From Martinezella rhizogenes (lineage in GTDB: Bacteria; Pseudomonadota; Alphaproteobacteria; Rhizobiales; Rhizobiaceae), in assembly GCF_027460065.1 (NCBI RefSeq), contig NZ_JAPYZZ010000003.1, forward strand, positions 62,001-126,000: a stretch of DNA of 64,000 bases, given 5' to 3'. This document shows, piece by piece, positions 15,601-23,491 of the stretch. Both the position numbers and the translations under genes were made by a program. The notes below the pieces were generated by a model. The model searched no databases and was not told where the DNA came from. It saw only the letters and a program-made list of their open reading frames with translations. Numbering within the stretch: position 1 is the stretch's first letter; the number at the start of each line of letters is the position of its first letter.

Positions 15601-17403
15601 ATGCTTGATGTCAGTCCCGCCACCAAAATCGACACGGTTCTTTCGAAGCTCGGCAATGCGCTTGAAGCCGGCGACATAGACGCCGCCGTCAACCTGTTTC
15701 AGGCCGATTGTTACTGGCGCGATCTCGTGACCTTCACCTGGAACCTGAAGACGCTGGAGGGCCGCGAACAGATCCACGACATGCTGGCCAGCCAGCTCGC
15801 CGCTATCAAGCCCTCCGGCTTCGTGCAGGATGTCAAGGAGCAGGCCTCTGAAGGCGGCGGCGTCACCGAAGGCTGGTTCGAGTTCGAGACTGGCGTCGCC
15901 CGTGGTTACGGCCATATCCGCCTGAAGGACGGGCTGATCTGGACCTTGCTCACCACCATGAGCGAACTGAAAGGCCACGAGGAACCAAAGGGCATTCGCC
16001 GGCCGATGGGCGCGGAACACGGCCACGATCGCAGCCGCCGGACCTGGAAGGAAAAACGTGAGGCCGAGGCCGCGGAACTCGGTTATGCGGAGCAGCCCTA
16101 TGTCGTCATCATCGGCGGCGGACAGGGCGGCATCGCGCTTGGCGCGCGCCTTCGCCAGCTCGGTGTGCCGACGATCATCATCGAAAAGAACGAGCGGCCC
16201 GGCGACAGCTGGCGCAAGCGCTATAAATCGCTCTGCCTGCATGACCCGGTCTGGTACGACCACCTGCCCTATATTCCTTTCCCGGAAAACTGGCCGGTCT
16301 TCACACCCAAGGACAAGGTGGGCGACTGGCTGGAAATGTACACCAGGGTCATGGAGCTGAATTACTGGGGCTCCACCACCTGCAAATCGGCGCAATATGA
16401 CGAGACGACCGGCGAATGGACGGTGGTTGTCGATCGTGCCGGAAAGGAAGTCGTGCTGCGACCGAAACAGCTGGTGCTGGCAACCGGCATGTCCGGCAAG
16501 GCCAATGTACCGAAATTCCCCGGGCAGGATGTCTTCAAGGGCGAACAGCAGCATTCCTCGCAACATCCCGGCCCGGACGCCTATGCCGGCAAAAAGGTCG
16601 TGGTGATCGGCTCCAACAACTCGGCGCATGATATCTGCGCGGCGCTCTGGGAAGTGGGTGCTGATGTCACCATGCTGCAGCGTTCCTCTACCCACATCGT
16701 CAAATCGGACTCACTGATGGAGATCGGCCTCGGCGATCTCTATTCCGAACGCGCGGTTGCAAACGGCATGACCACGCGCAAGGCCGACCTCATCTTCGCC
16801 TCCCTGCCCTACAGGATCATGCATGAATTCCAGGTTCCGATTTACAACCGGATCCGCGAACAGGATGCCGATTTTTATGCGGCACTGGAGAAGGCCGGTT
16901 TCATGCTCGACTTCGGCGATGACGAGTCCGGTCTTTTCATGAAATATCTGCGCCGCGGCTCGGGTTATTACATCGATGTCGGCGCCTGCGATCTGGTGAT
17001 CGACGGCTCGATCAAGCTGAAATCCGGCGTGGACGTCTCACATCTCACCGAAAATGCGGTGGTGCTGAAGGACGGCAAGGAACTGCCCGCCGATCTGGTG
17101 GTCTATGCCACCGGTTACGGCTCGATGAACGGCTGGGCGGCGGACCTCATTTCGCGCGAGGTGGCGGACAAGGTCGGCAAATGCTGGGGCCTCGGCTCCG
17201 ACACGACAAAGGATCCCGGCCCGTGGAAGGGCGAGCAGCGCAACATGTGGAAGCCGACCCGGCAGGACGCCCTGTGGTTCCACGGCGGCAACCTGCATCA
17301 GTCTCGCCATTATTCGCAATATCTGTCGCTTCAGCTCAAAGCCAGACAGGCGGGGCTTAAGACACCCGTCTATGGGCTGCAGAAGCCGCATCATCTGTCC
17401 TGA
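15601..17403 (+). CDS. Flavin-containing monooxygenase with N-terminal NTF2/SnoaL-like domain
   Basis: 600 residues from the ATG at 15601, chosen because GGAGGAG at 15588-15594 is correctly spaced for it. Residues 1-125 form a SnoaL/NTF2-like domain (LGNALEAGDIDAAVNLFQADCYWRD...). From about 165 a class B flavoprotein monooxygenase follows: FAD Rossmann motif IGGGQGG (171-177), the FxGxxxH fingerprint (F312 to H318) of FMO/Baeyer-Villiger enzymes, and a second dinucleotide motif VIGSNNSAHD (335-344) that binds NADPH, in which SNN replaces the usual G-x-G/A. The pair dehydrogenase plus monooxygenase suggests alcohol to ketone, then oxygen insertion or hydroxylation; this order is inference. 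Cytosolic. Confidence 0.85.
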   Translation: MLDVSPATKIDTVLSKLGNALEAGDIDAAVNLFQADCYWRDLVTFTWNLKTLEGREQIHDMLASQLAAIKPSGFVQDVKEQASEGGGVTEGWFEFETGVARGYGHIRLKDGLIWTLLTTMSELKGHEEPKGIRRPMGAEHGHDRSRRTWKEKREAEAAELGYAEQPYVVIIGGGQGGIALGARLRQLGVPTIIIEKNERPGDSWRKRYKSLCLHDPVWYDHLPYIPFPENWPVFTPKDKVGDWLEMYTRVMELNYWGSTTCKSAQYDETTGEWTVVVDRAGKEVVLRPKQLVLATGMSGKANVPKFPGQDVFKGEQQHSSQHPGPDAYAGKKVVVIGSNNSAHDICAALWEVGADVTMLQRSSTHIVKSDSLMEIGLGDLYSERAVANGMTTRKADLIFASLPYRIMHEFQVPIYNRIREQDADFYAALEKAGFMLDFGDDESGLFMKYLRRGSGYYIDVGACDLVIDGSIKLKSGVDVSHLTENAVVLKDGKELPADLVVYATGYGSMNGWAADLISREVADKVGKCWGLGSDTTKDPGPWKGEQRNMWKPTRQDALWFHGGNLHQSRHYSQYLSLQLKARQAGLKTPVYGLQKPHHLS

Positions 17404-17413
17404 TCATGCTCCG

Positions 17414-17436
17414 GGGCGCCGGTCGAACCGGCGCCC
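17414..17436. terminator. Bidirectional hairpin between monooxygenase and MarR genes
   Basis: 10-bp perfect stem GGGCGCCGGT / ACCGGCGCCC with a 3-nt loop, between the convergent stops at 17403 and 17461. No clear U-tract on either side. Confidence 0.6.
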
Positions 17437-17460
17437 TCGATGGCAAGCTTATCTTTCTCT

Positions 17461-17880
17461 CTAAGCGTTCTTCACGTTTCCAAGCTCGCTCAGTATGGCG
17501 ATCAGTTGCGGCGCCATTTCGCGGATTTCCGTCAGGTGGATGGCGCTCAGATGCGCCATTGCCTGTTCGGCCTTTTCCGTCAGCTGCAATGTCTGGCGGC
17601 GCCGGTCCGATGGGTCTGCTTCGCGCGTGATGAAACCGCCACTCAACAGACGCCCGGCGAGTTCCGTTGCGGAATGCGGCGCGATCAGCAACCGCTCCGC
17701 AAGAAGCCCGACCGTCATGACCTCACCCTGCGGCAGCCCCTTGATGGCGAGCAGCGCCTGGTGCTGCTGTGGCGGCACGCCGGCGGCCTGCGCGGCCGAG
17801 GTGCTAAAATCCATGAATTTCTTGAGGGTATGGCGAAAGACGGCAAGCGCCTCATACTCCGACTGGGTGGGTAATGTCAT
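17461..17880 (-). CDS. MarR-family transcriptional regulator
   Basis: 139 residues from ATG 17880; an in-frame ATG at 17913 would add 11. Winged-helix features: PPQQHQALLAIKGLPQGEVMTVGLLAERLLIAPHSATELAGRLLSGGFI (HTH) followed by the wing DPSDRRRQTLQLTEKA, the most conserved MarR segment. It is divergent from the ClC channel gene, and an inverted repeat at 17986 lies in the shared region. The ligand is unknown. Confidence 0.85.
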   Translation of the reverse strand: MTLPTQSEYEALAVFRHTLKKFMDFSTSAAQAAGVPPQQHQALLAIKGLPQGEVMTVGLLAERLLIAPHSATELAGRLLSGGFITREADPSDRRRQTLQLTEKAEQAMAHLSAIHLTEIREMAPQLIAILSELGNVKNA

Positions 17881-17985
17881 ATTTCGCAAGCCCTTATGCT
17901 GGTCGCCTCTCATTGCTCTTTAGCCCGGCTGTCCGCGAATGAACATCGCAGGATATTTGACGGATCACAAACCGGTTGATTTATA

Positions 17986-17996
17986 TCGTATTACGA
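17986..17996. promoter_or_regulatory. Candidate operator between MarR regulator and ClC channel
   Basis: TCGTA-T-TACGA is a perfect 5-bp inverted repeat in a locally AT-rich stretch (TTATATCGTATTACGACATA, 17981-18000). It lies between the divergent MarR gene and the ClC start at 18041, as expected of a MarR operator that controls both. Confidence 0.45.
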
Positions 17997-18040
17997 CATA
18001 TTTGTCGCGCCACTGTTTTCGTGCACGCAAGGATACGCCG

Positions 18041-19867
18041 TTGACCCAACCCTCTTCGTCTCCCAGATCAAACCAATTCGGCACCGGTTTTCCACGGCGG
18101 CAGGCTGGAGATTTCACGACGGACAAACGCGTGCTGCTGCTGATCGTCATGGCGGCCATCGTCGGCTCGTTAGGCGCCCTTGCCGCCCGGCTTCTCGTCA
18201 GCCTCATCCAGCTTGTCACCAACATCGTCTGGCTTGGCCGCTTCAGCACGCAGGATGTCAGTTTCGCGGAGATACATCCTTCCCTGTGGATGGTCGCGGC
18301 ACCGGTTCTCGGCGGGATCGTCATTGGCCTGATGGCCCGTTTCGGCTCGGAAAAAATCCGCGGGCACGGCATTCCGGAAGCGATCGAGGCCATCCTCATC
18401 GGCGGCAGCCGCATGTCGCCGAAAGTGGCGCTGTTGAAGCCGCTTTCCTCGGCCATTTCAATCGGCAGCGGCGGCCCTTTCGGCGCCGAAGGCCCGATCA
18501 TCATGACGGGTGGCGCGATCGGTTCTCTCTTCGCCCAATGTTTCCACATGAGCAGCGCGGAACGCAAAACCCTGCTCGTGGCCGGGGCCGCCGCCGGCAT
18601 GACGGCGATCTTCGGTTCGCCGATCGCCGCGGTCATGCTGGCCGTCGAACTGCTGCTGTTCGAATGGAAGCCCAGAAGCTTCATACCGGTCGCAGTCGCC
18701 GCGGCGGTTGCCATCAGCTGGCGGCCGTTCTTCTTCGGCGCGGGCCCCCTGTTTCCCGCGAATTTCGGTTATGACCTGCCGTGGTGGGGGATTGCACCCT
18801 GCATATTGATTGGCGTGCTCGCCGGATTGCAGTCCGGGCTGATGACCATATTGCTCTACAAGATCGAAGACCTGTTCGAAAAACTTCCGATCCACTGGAT
18901 GTGGTGGCCCGCTCTCGGCGGTCTCGCCGTCGGCCTCGGCGGCCTGATGGAGCCGAGGGCGCTCGGCGTCGGTTACGACATCGTTGCCGACCTCCTCAAC
19001 AACAATCTCGCCATGCAGGCCGTCGTCACCATTCTGCTGGTCAAGTCCGGAATATGGCTCATCGCCCTGTCATCGGGCACATCCGGCGGCGTGCTGGCGC
19101 CGCTCCTCATTCTGGGTGGATCGTTGGGCTATGTAACCGGAACGTTCCTGCCTGGCGAACCCGCTCTCTGGGGATTGCTTGGCATGGCGGCGATGATGGG
19201 CGGAACCATGCGCGCGCCGCTGACCGGGATTTTCTTCGCAATCGAAATCACCGGTGATCTCAGCACCGCGATCCCGCTCATGATAGCCACGGTGGCCGCA
19301 TATTCCGTCACCGTCCTCCTCATGCGGCGCTCGATCCTGACGGAAAAGATCGCCAGGCGCGGCCAGCACATCACGCGCGAATATGCGATCGATTCCTTCG
19401 AACTGACCCGGGCCTCTGAGATCATGATCCGCAGGGTCGACACCCTTCCCGCCGCGATGACGGTATCGGAGGCGATTTCATTTTTCACCGCTTCACAGGA
19501 GACGCACCGGACATATCCGGTCGTGCAGCCTGAGGGAAAGCTGGTGGGGCTTGTATCGCGGGCAGACATCCTCTCCTGGCAACAGGAGCCGCCAAATGAG
19601 GAAGAGACGCTGGCCGACAAGCTCGCTGATCGTGAGGTCCCGGTGGGGCATGAAGACGACCAGGTCGGTTTGATCGCTGACCTGATGCTGAGCGCCGATA
19701 CCGGCAGGATCGCCATTGTCGACAGGTCTTCGAACAGTCTCGTCGGTCTTGTCACACGCAAGGACTTGCTTCATCTGCGCCGGGCGCAACAGAGGTCGGA
19801 GTTGGAGCGGCAACCCTTCATCCGGTCGGCAACGGCAAACCGCGGCCTGCCGGCAACCTCGCCCTGA
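18041..19867 (+). CDS. ClC-family chloride channel/transporter with C-terminal CBS domains
   Basis: 608-residue inner-membrane protein. The start is taken as TTG 18041, which has AAGGA seven bases upstream; the frame is open to an ATG at 17939, but those 34 codons are AT-rich, cover the operator-like repeat and add no family-like residues. ClC signatures: RGHGIPEA (107-114), GSGGPFGAEGP (142-152) with the gating glutamate E150, and SGTSGGVLAP further on. About ten to eleven transmembrane segments fill residues 30-430; two CBS motifs follow (ASEIMIRRVDTLPAAMTVSEA..., then LADREVPVGHEDDQVGLIADLML...), which usually sense nucleotides. It may act as a chloride/proton exchanger. Confidence 0.88.
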   Translation: MTQPSSSPRSNQFGTGFPRRQAGDFTTDKRVLLLIVMAAIVGSLGALAARLLVSLIQLVTNIVWLGRFSTQDVSFAEIHPSLWMVAAPVLGGIVIGLMARFGSEKIRGHGIPEAIEAILIGGSRMSPKVALLKPLSSAISIGSGGPFGAEGPIIMTGGAIGSLFAQCFHMSSAERKTLLVAGAAAGMTAIFGSPIAAVMLAVELLLFEWKPRSFIPVAVAAAVAISWRPFFFGAGPLFPANFGYDLPWWGIAPCILIGVLAGLQSGLMTILLYKIEDLFEKLPIHWMWWPALGGLAVGLGGLMEPRALGVGYDIVADLLNNNLAMQAVVTILLVKSGIWLIALSSGTSGGVLAPLLILGGSLGYVTGTFLPGEPALWGLLGMAAMMGGTMRAPLTGIFFAIEITGDLSTAIPLMIATVAAYSVTVLLMRRSILTEKIARRGQHITREYAIDSFELTRASEIMIRRVDTLPAAMTVSEAISFFTASQETHRTYPVVQPEGKLVGLVSRADILSWQQEPPNEEETLADKLADREVPVGHEDDQVGLIADLMLSADTGRIAIVDRSSNSLVGLVTRKDLLHLRRAQQRSELERQPFIRSATANRGLPATSP

Positions 19868-19880
19868 CAGAGTGATGGAC

Positions 19881-19909
19881 GCCGGCCCGCCCTGTTTGGA
19901 CGGGCCGGC
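19881..19909. terminator. Bidirectional hairpin between ClC and catB
   Basis: 9-bp perfect stem GCCGGCCCG / CGGGCCGGC (19881-19889, 19901-19909) with an 11-nt loop, between convergent stops at 19867 and 19921; AATCTTTA follows on the plus strand. Confidence 0.65.
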
Positions 19910-19920
19910 AATCTTTACCG

Positions 19921-20550
19921 CTAGAGGCTATCGGACCGCCAGAAACGATAGAGCTCCGCGACATTGCCGCTGGTCATGAGCGGCATCGCGGCTTTTAGCC
20001 GCTCCGCCGGCCAGTCCCACCATTTCATCTCGAGCAGCAGGGCGACGCTATCGTCGTCAAACCGCTTGCGGATCGTTTTTGCGGGGTTGCCGCCGACGAT
20101 GGCGTAGGGTTCGACGTCCTTTGTCACCAGTGCCCGCGTTCCGATCACCGCGCCATCACCGATGGTAATGCCGGGCATGATGATCGCTTCCGAACCGATC
20201 CACACATCGTTGCCGATCACCGTGTCGCCCGCCGGCAGATAACCGTTGGCGGCATTCTCGAATTCCGGCACCTCCGGCATGAAGAAGAACGGGAAGGTGC
20301 TGATCCATTCGTTGCGATGGCCCTGATTGCCCGCCATGATGAGGGCGGCGCCCGAACCGATCGAGCAGAAGCTTCCGATCACCAGCCTGTCCGCGCCCTC
20401 ATCCGGCAGCAGATACCGAGCGCAATCCTCGAAACTGTGGCCGTGATAATAGCCGGAATAATAGCTGTATTTTCCGACCACGAGGTTCGGGCTCTTCACC
20501 TGCTTGTCGAGCGTCATGCCCCGGAACGGGCTTTCGAAATAGTTTTCCAT
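19921..20550 (-). CDS. catB: CatB-type (xenobiotic) chloramphenicol acetyltransferase
   Basis: 209-residue left-handed beta-helix acyltransferase, recognisably the chromosomal CatB of Agrobacterium tumefaciens. Hexapeptide repeats run through [35 protein letters not shown]78 in [11 protein letters not shown] is the catalytic histidine of the xenobiotic acetyltransferase family. It transfers acetyl from acetyl-CoA to hydroxyl groups of chloramphenicol; the native substrate may differ. Cytosolic, monocistronic, with convergent ClC gene downstream. A pair of palindromes (20582-20635) lies just upstream of the start. Confidence 0.92.
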   Translation of the reverse strand: MENYFESPFRGMTLDKQVKSPNLVVGKYSYYSGYYHGHSFEDCARYLLPDEGADRLVIGSFCSIGSGAALIMAGNQGHRNEWISTFPFFFMPEVPEFENAANGYLPAGDTVIGNDVWIGSEAIIMPGITIGDGAVIGTRALVTKDVEPYAIVGGNPAKTIRKRFDDDSVALLLEMKWWDWPAERLKAAMPLMTSGNVAELYRFWRSDSL

Positions 20551-20581
20551 TGAAATAGTCTCACTGCATCTGTTCGCATTC

Positions 20582-20635
20582 GCTTGCCTTCAGGCAAGCA
20601 CAAGCCTGGCGCAAAACCGACCGGTTTTGCGCCAG
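20582..20635. repeat. Pair of adjacent perfect palindromes (intergenic repeat-like element)
   Basis: First hairpin GCTTGCC-TTCA-GGCAAGC (20582-20599); second, 7 bp on, a 14-bp stem CTGGCGCAAAACCG / CGGTTTTGCGCCAG with a 2-nt spacer (20606-20635). The GCGCAAAACCG arm resembles palindromic intergenic repeats common in Rhizobiales genomes. It lies between catB and the small membrane protein gene. Confidence 0.75.
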
Positions 20636-20753
20636 ATGCTCCTCGCGCTCAGGCGGGAGCTAGATGCAGGTGATACTCGAGGCTTTAATCATGGCTCTTG
20701 GTTAGCGCAAAATGGGCCAAAGGCCAAGCGCTGGCACATGACGACTTCAAGCC

Positions 20754-20936
20754 TCACGACGCTATGGCCAGAATGATCGCGATCACGATCAGCATCGGCC
20801 CCATCCATTTGAAGTGACGCGCCACCCACGGCTGGTATGCGGGGTTTTTAGACAGGGCCAGATAACCAAACCCCACCAGCGTCATCCACAGGCCCGCACA
20901 GAACATGATGAATTCATCGATATAGGCCGCGATCAT
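20754..20936 (-). CDS. Small two-helix membrane protein
   Basis: 60 residues with two hydrophobic helices (EFIMFCAGLWMTLVGFGYLAL and MGPMLIVIAIILAIAS) joined by a basic loop (SKNPAYQPWVARHFKW), so an inner-membrane hairpin. The ATG at 20936 has AGGGGGAG at good spacing, which supports translation. No family recognised; similar short proteins are annotated as hypothetical in Rhizobiaceae. Transcribed alone: the MCP gene upstream ends with a hairpin at 21043. Confidence 0.65.
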   Translation of the reverse strand: MIAAYIDEFIMFCAGLWMTLVGFGYLALSKNPAYQPWVARHFKWMGPMLIVIAIILAIAS

Positions 20937-21042
20937 GGCTCCCCCTGAGGCGCATTGCAGACAGTTGCGATGAACCTAGCGGGCGTGAACGCAAAAGGCA
21001 AAGAACGGGGGCGGCCCAGGGCCGACGCAGGTAAAACGCAGA

Positions 21043-21076
21043 CCGGAGATCAGAGCCCAAACCCTGATCCCCGGTG
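21043..21076 (-). terminator. Terminator downstream of the chemoreceptor gene
   Basis: Near-perfect 12-bp stem (11 of 12 pairs) between ACCGGAGATCAG (21043-21054) and CTGATCCCCGGT (21065-21076). On the minus strand it is followed by CTGCGTTTTACC, a short T-tract. Confidence 0.65.
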
Positions 21077-21138
21077 TCCATGTTTGAAGCGATGCCCTCA
21101 CCGCCCCGCCGGATGCAAGGGCTGAAAGCGATTGAGGA

Positions 21139-23082
21139 TCAGAATTCCTCCCAGTTGTCCGCTGCGGTATTCAACGCGGCATTGCCGGAAAACGCAGCCC
21201 TGATTCTTCCACCGAGAGCGCGGGCGGGCGAAGCGGCCGGCCTGTCGGCCGCCGATGCCGTGCGCATGGGTGCAGAGGTTTCCGCATAACCGGATTCAGA
21301 GAGCTTGAACTGCGCAATCAGCCGGTTGAGCGACGATGCCTCGCGGGCGAGGCCGTGGCTTGCCGCCGTGCTTTCTTCCACCATGGCGGCGTTCTTCTGG
21401 GTGTCCTGATCCATCTGGTTCACAGCCGTATTGATCTGCTGCAGGCCGGAGGATTGCTCCTGAGCCGATTCTGAGATGGCGGCAACGTGCCGGTTGATTT
21501 CCTGCACTTCCGTCACGATCAGTTCCAGCGCCTTGCCGGTCTCACCAACCAGCTGCACGCCCTGCTGAACCTGCCCGTTCGACGTCGTGATCAGGTTCTT
21601 GATCTCCTTGGCCGCATTGGCCGAACGCTGCGCCAGTTCGCGAACCTCCTGCGCGACAACGGCAAAGCCCTTGCCCGCATCGCCCGCACGGGCCGCTTCC
21701 ACGCCGGCATTCAGCGCCAGAAGGTTGGTCTGGAAGGCGATCTCGTCAATGACGCCGATAATGTTGGAAATCTCATTGGCGGAGGTCGCGATCTGCTCCA
21801 TTGCGGAGACGGCTTTCTGAACCACTTCTCCGGATTTTTCCGCACCGATTTTCGCGCGGCCAACGAGGTGGCCGGCTTCCTGGGCCCGCTTGGTGGAGTC
21901 CTTCACCGTCGTGGTGATTTCTTCCAGAGCCGCAGCCGTTTCTTCAACCGCCGCAGCCTGCTGCTCCGTGCGTCTGGCCAGATCGTCCGCGGCCGATCTG
22001 ATTTCGTTGGCGCCGGCATCGATACCGCGTGCATTCTGCGCCACCTGGGTCAGCGTCGATTGCAGCTGTTCCGCAGCCCTGTTGAAGTCGCCGCGAATAC
22101 CGTCAAGGCTCACCACGAAAGGCTGGGCAATGCGGTAGGTCACGTCACCTTCAGCGATCCTGGACAGCGCCGTGGCGAGATTGTTGACGGCGAACTGAAC
22201 GTCGGCGGCTTCCTGCGCCTTCTGTCTTTCGCGTTCGATCCGATCCTTTTCGGACATGGACCGGTTAGCTTCGGTTTCATTCTCCAGCCGCACGCGCGCG
22301 ATGGCGTTCTCGCGGAAGGCCTGGACGGTGGCGGCCATCTGGCCGACTTCATCCCGGCGGTCCATGCCGTCGATCTCGCTTGCGGTATCACCGGCGGCGA
22401 GTGCTTCCATGCGGGCGCGAAGCCGCGCAATCGGCGTGGTAATGCCGCGCGACGAGACAAACAGACCAAGTGCGATCAGGGCGATAGACACCAGTGCGAG
22501 GGTGATGAGACCCGTCCAGATCGTCGTGTTGGTGCTAGCAGTCAAACGCTCCCTGCCGTCATTCATGACCTGGATGAGCTGCTCGTTACCCGCACTGATC
22601 TTCGGCGAGACCTCGGTTATTTTCCTGAGAACGTTGAGCGCCATCTGCTGCGCTTCGGCCTGCTTTCCGGCCTGCATCAGGGTGATGACCTGGTTGCCGA
22701 TCTCCTCGACCTCGACAACACCCTTGAGGATGTCGCGGGCGGCATCCGTGCGTGCCGGCACCAGCTCCATGATCTTGTTCTGGCGCTCTTCGAGCTGCTT
22801 GCGATCCGCCCTGAAGGTTTTGACCGCGGCTTCGAAATCGCTGCTCGCCGGATCGTTAAGGCTGGCGCGCAGCATCTGCATGCCGAGCGCATTGAGATTG
22901 CCGCTGGTTCTGGCGTTTAGCACCGCAGCAAGGGCCTCATGGCCGATGAAATCGCTATAGACGGTATCGGTGCTCTTATATTGCAGGCTGACATAGCTTA
23001 TTCCGGAAAGCGACATCAGGCTCATCAACGAGATGACAAAAACGACCTTCGTTTTTATCTTGGTATTCTTCAGGAAAGACAT
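21139..23082 (-). CDS. Methyl-accepting chemotaxis protein
   Basis: 647-residue transmembrane receptor. Start at 23082 (MSFLKNTK) with GAGG upstream. TM1 about residues 11-33, a periplasmic helical-bundle sensor of about 155 residues rich in helix formers, TM2 around residues 188-212 (TGLITLALVSIALIALGLFV), HAMP (RGITTPIARLRARMEALAAGD), then the signalling domain. The hairpin tip is read in the segment EIAFQTNLLALNAGVEAARAGDAGKGFAVVAQEVR. The last five residues are NWEEF, preceded by D, matching the xWxxF pentapeptide that tethers the methyltransferase CheR in high-abundance receptors. Ligand unknown; no chemotaxis gene is adjacent. Confidence 0.92.
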   Translation of the reverse strand: MSFLKNTKIKTKVVFVISLMSLMSLSGISYVSLQYKSTDTVYSDFIGHEALAAVLNARTSGNLNALGMQMLRASLNDPASSDFEAAVKTFRADRKQLEERQNKIMELVPARTDAARDILKGVVEVEEIGNQVITLMQAGKQAEAQQMALNVLRKITEVSPKISAGNEQLIQVMNDGRERLTASTNTTIWTGLITLALVSIALIALGLFVSSRGITTPIARLRARMEALAAGDTASEIDGMDRRDEVGQMAATVQAFRENAIARVRLENETEANRSMSEKDRIERERQKAQEAADVQFAVNNLATALSRIAEGDVTYRIAQPFVVSLDGIRGDFNRAAEQLQSTLTQVAQNARGIDAGANEIRSAADDLARRTEQQAAAVEETAAALEEITTTVKDSTKRAQEAGHLVGRAKIGAEKSGEVVQKAVSAMEQIATSANEISNIIGVIDEIAFQTNLLALNAGVEAARAGDAGKGFAVVAQEVRELAQRSANAAKEIKNLITTSNGQVQQGVQLVGETGKALELIVTEVQEINRHVAAISESAQEQSSGLQQINTAVNQMDQDTQKNAAMVEESTAASHGLAREASSLNRLIAQFKLSESGYAETSAPMRTASAADRPAASPARALGGRIRAAFSGNAALNTAADNWEEF

Positions 23083-23399
23083 GAATGGCCTCAAGGCAAG
23101 CGCTCTCCCGCCGCCCATAAGGCAGGCCGGGGAACCAGATGATGAAACATCGCGGGTAGCTGTTGCCCCTCCTCATAGGGCGACAAGCGGATGCCTTCTG
23201 AACCGCCGCCGGGGCAATTCAAGGGTAGCTCTGCTTGTTCTACCGGCTCCGGATCAACCCTTGGAACCTGCGTATTTTAGATTTCACAAAATCACTAAAT
23301 GAAGTGTTACCCGAGCCATGCAAGTGCTGACAATTCGGCATGCAAAACGCATTTTTGCCGTTACAGCAAATTATAAAAAATCATCTCCACGCAAATGAA
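23083..23399. other. Gap between chemoreceptor start and acnB terminator
   Basis: This stretch should hold the chemoreceptor promoter on the minus strand. The part from 23260 to 23395 is AT-rich against the local background (for example TTACAGCAAATTATAAAAAATCATC). No open frame with a ribosome site and no clear sigma28 or sigma54 element could be identified. Confidence 0.5.
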
Positions 23400-23429
23400 A
23401 ACGCAGCGGAAATCACTTTCCGCTGCGTT
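23400..23429 (-). terminator. Intrinsic terminator of acnB
   Basis: 13-bp perfect stem AACGCAGCGGAAA / TTTCCGCTGCGTT with a TCAC loop; on the minus strand it is followed by TTCATTTGC after GTT, giving a T-rich tail. A second palindrome, TTCGCAGGCT-GG-AGCCTGCGAA (23461-23482), lies between it and the acnB stop at 23492. Confidence 0.8.
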
Positions 23430-23491
23430 CACTCATGTAATGCCGGTCGGCTGGACCGCATTCGCAGGCTGGAGCCTGCGAAACCCGATGC

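Noticed and set aside
17939-18040. N-terminal extension of the ClC channel from ATG 17939
   Set aside because: AT-rich codons, no ribosome site, overlaps the operator-like repeat; TTG 18041 has a good ribosome site.
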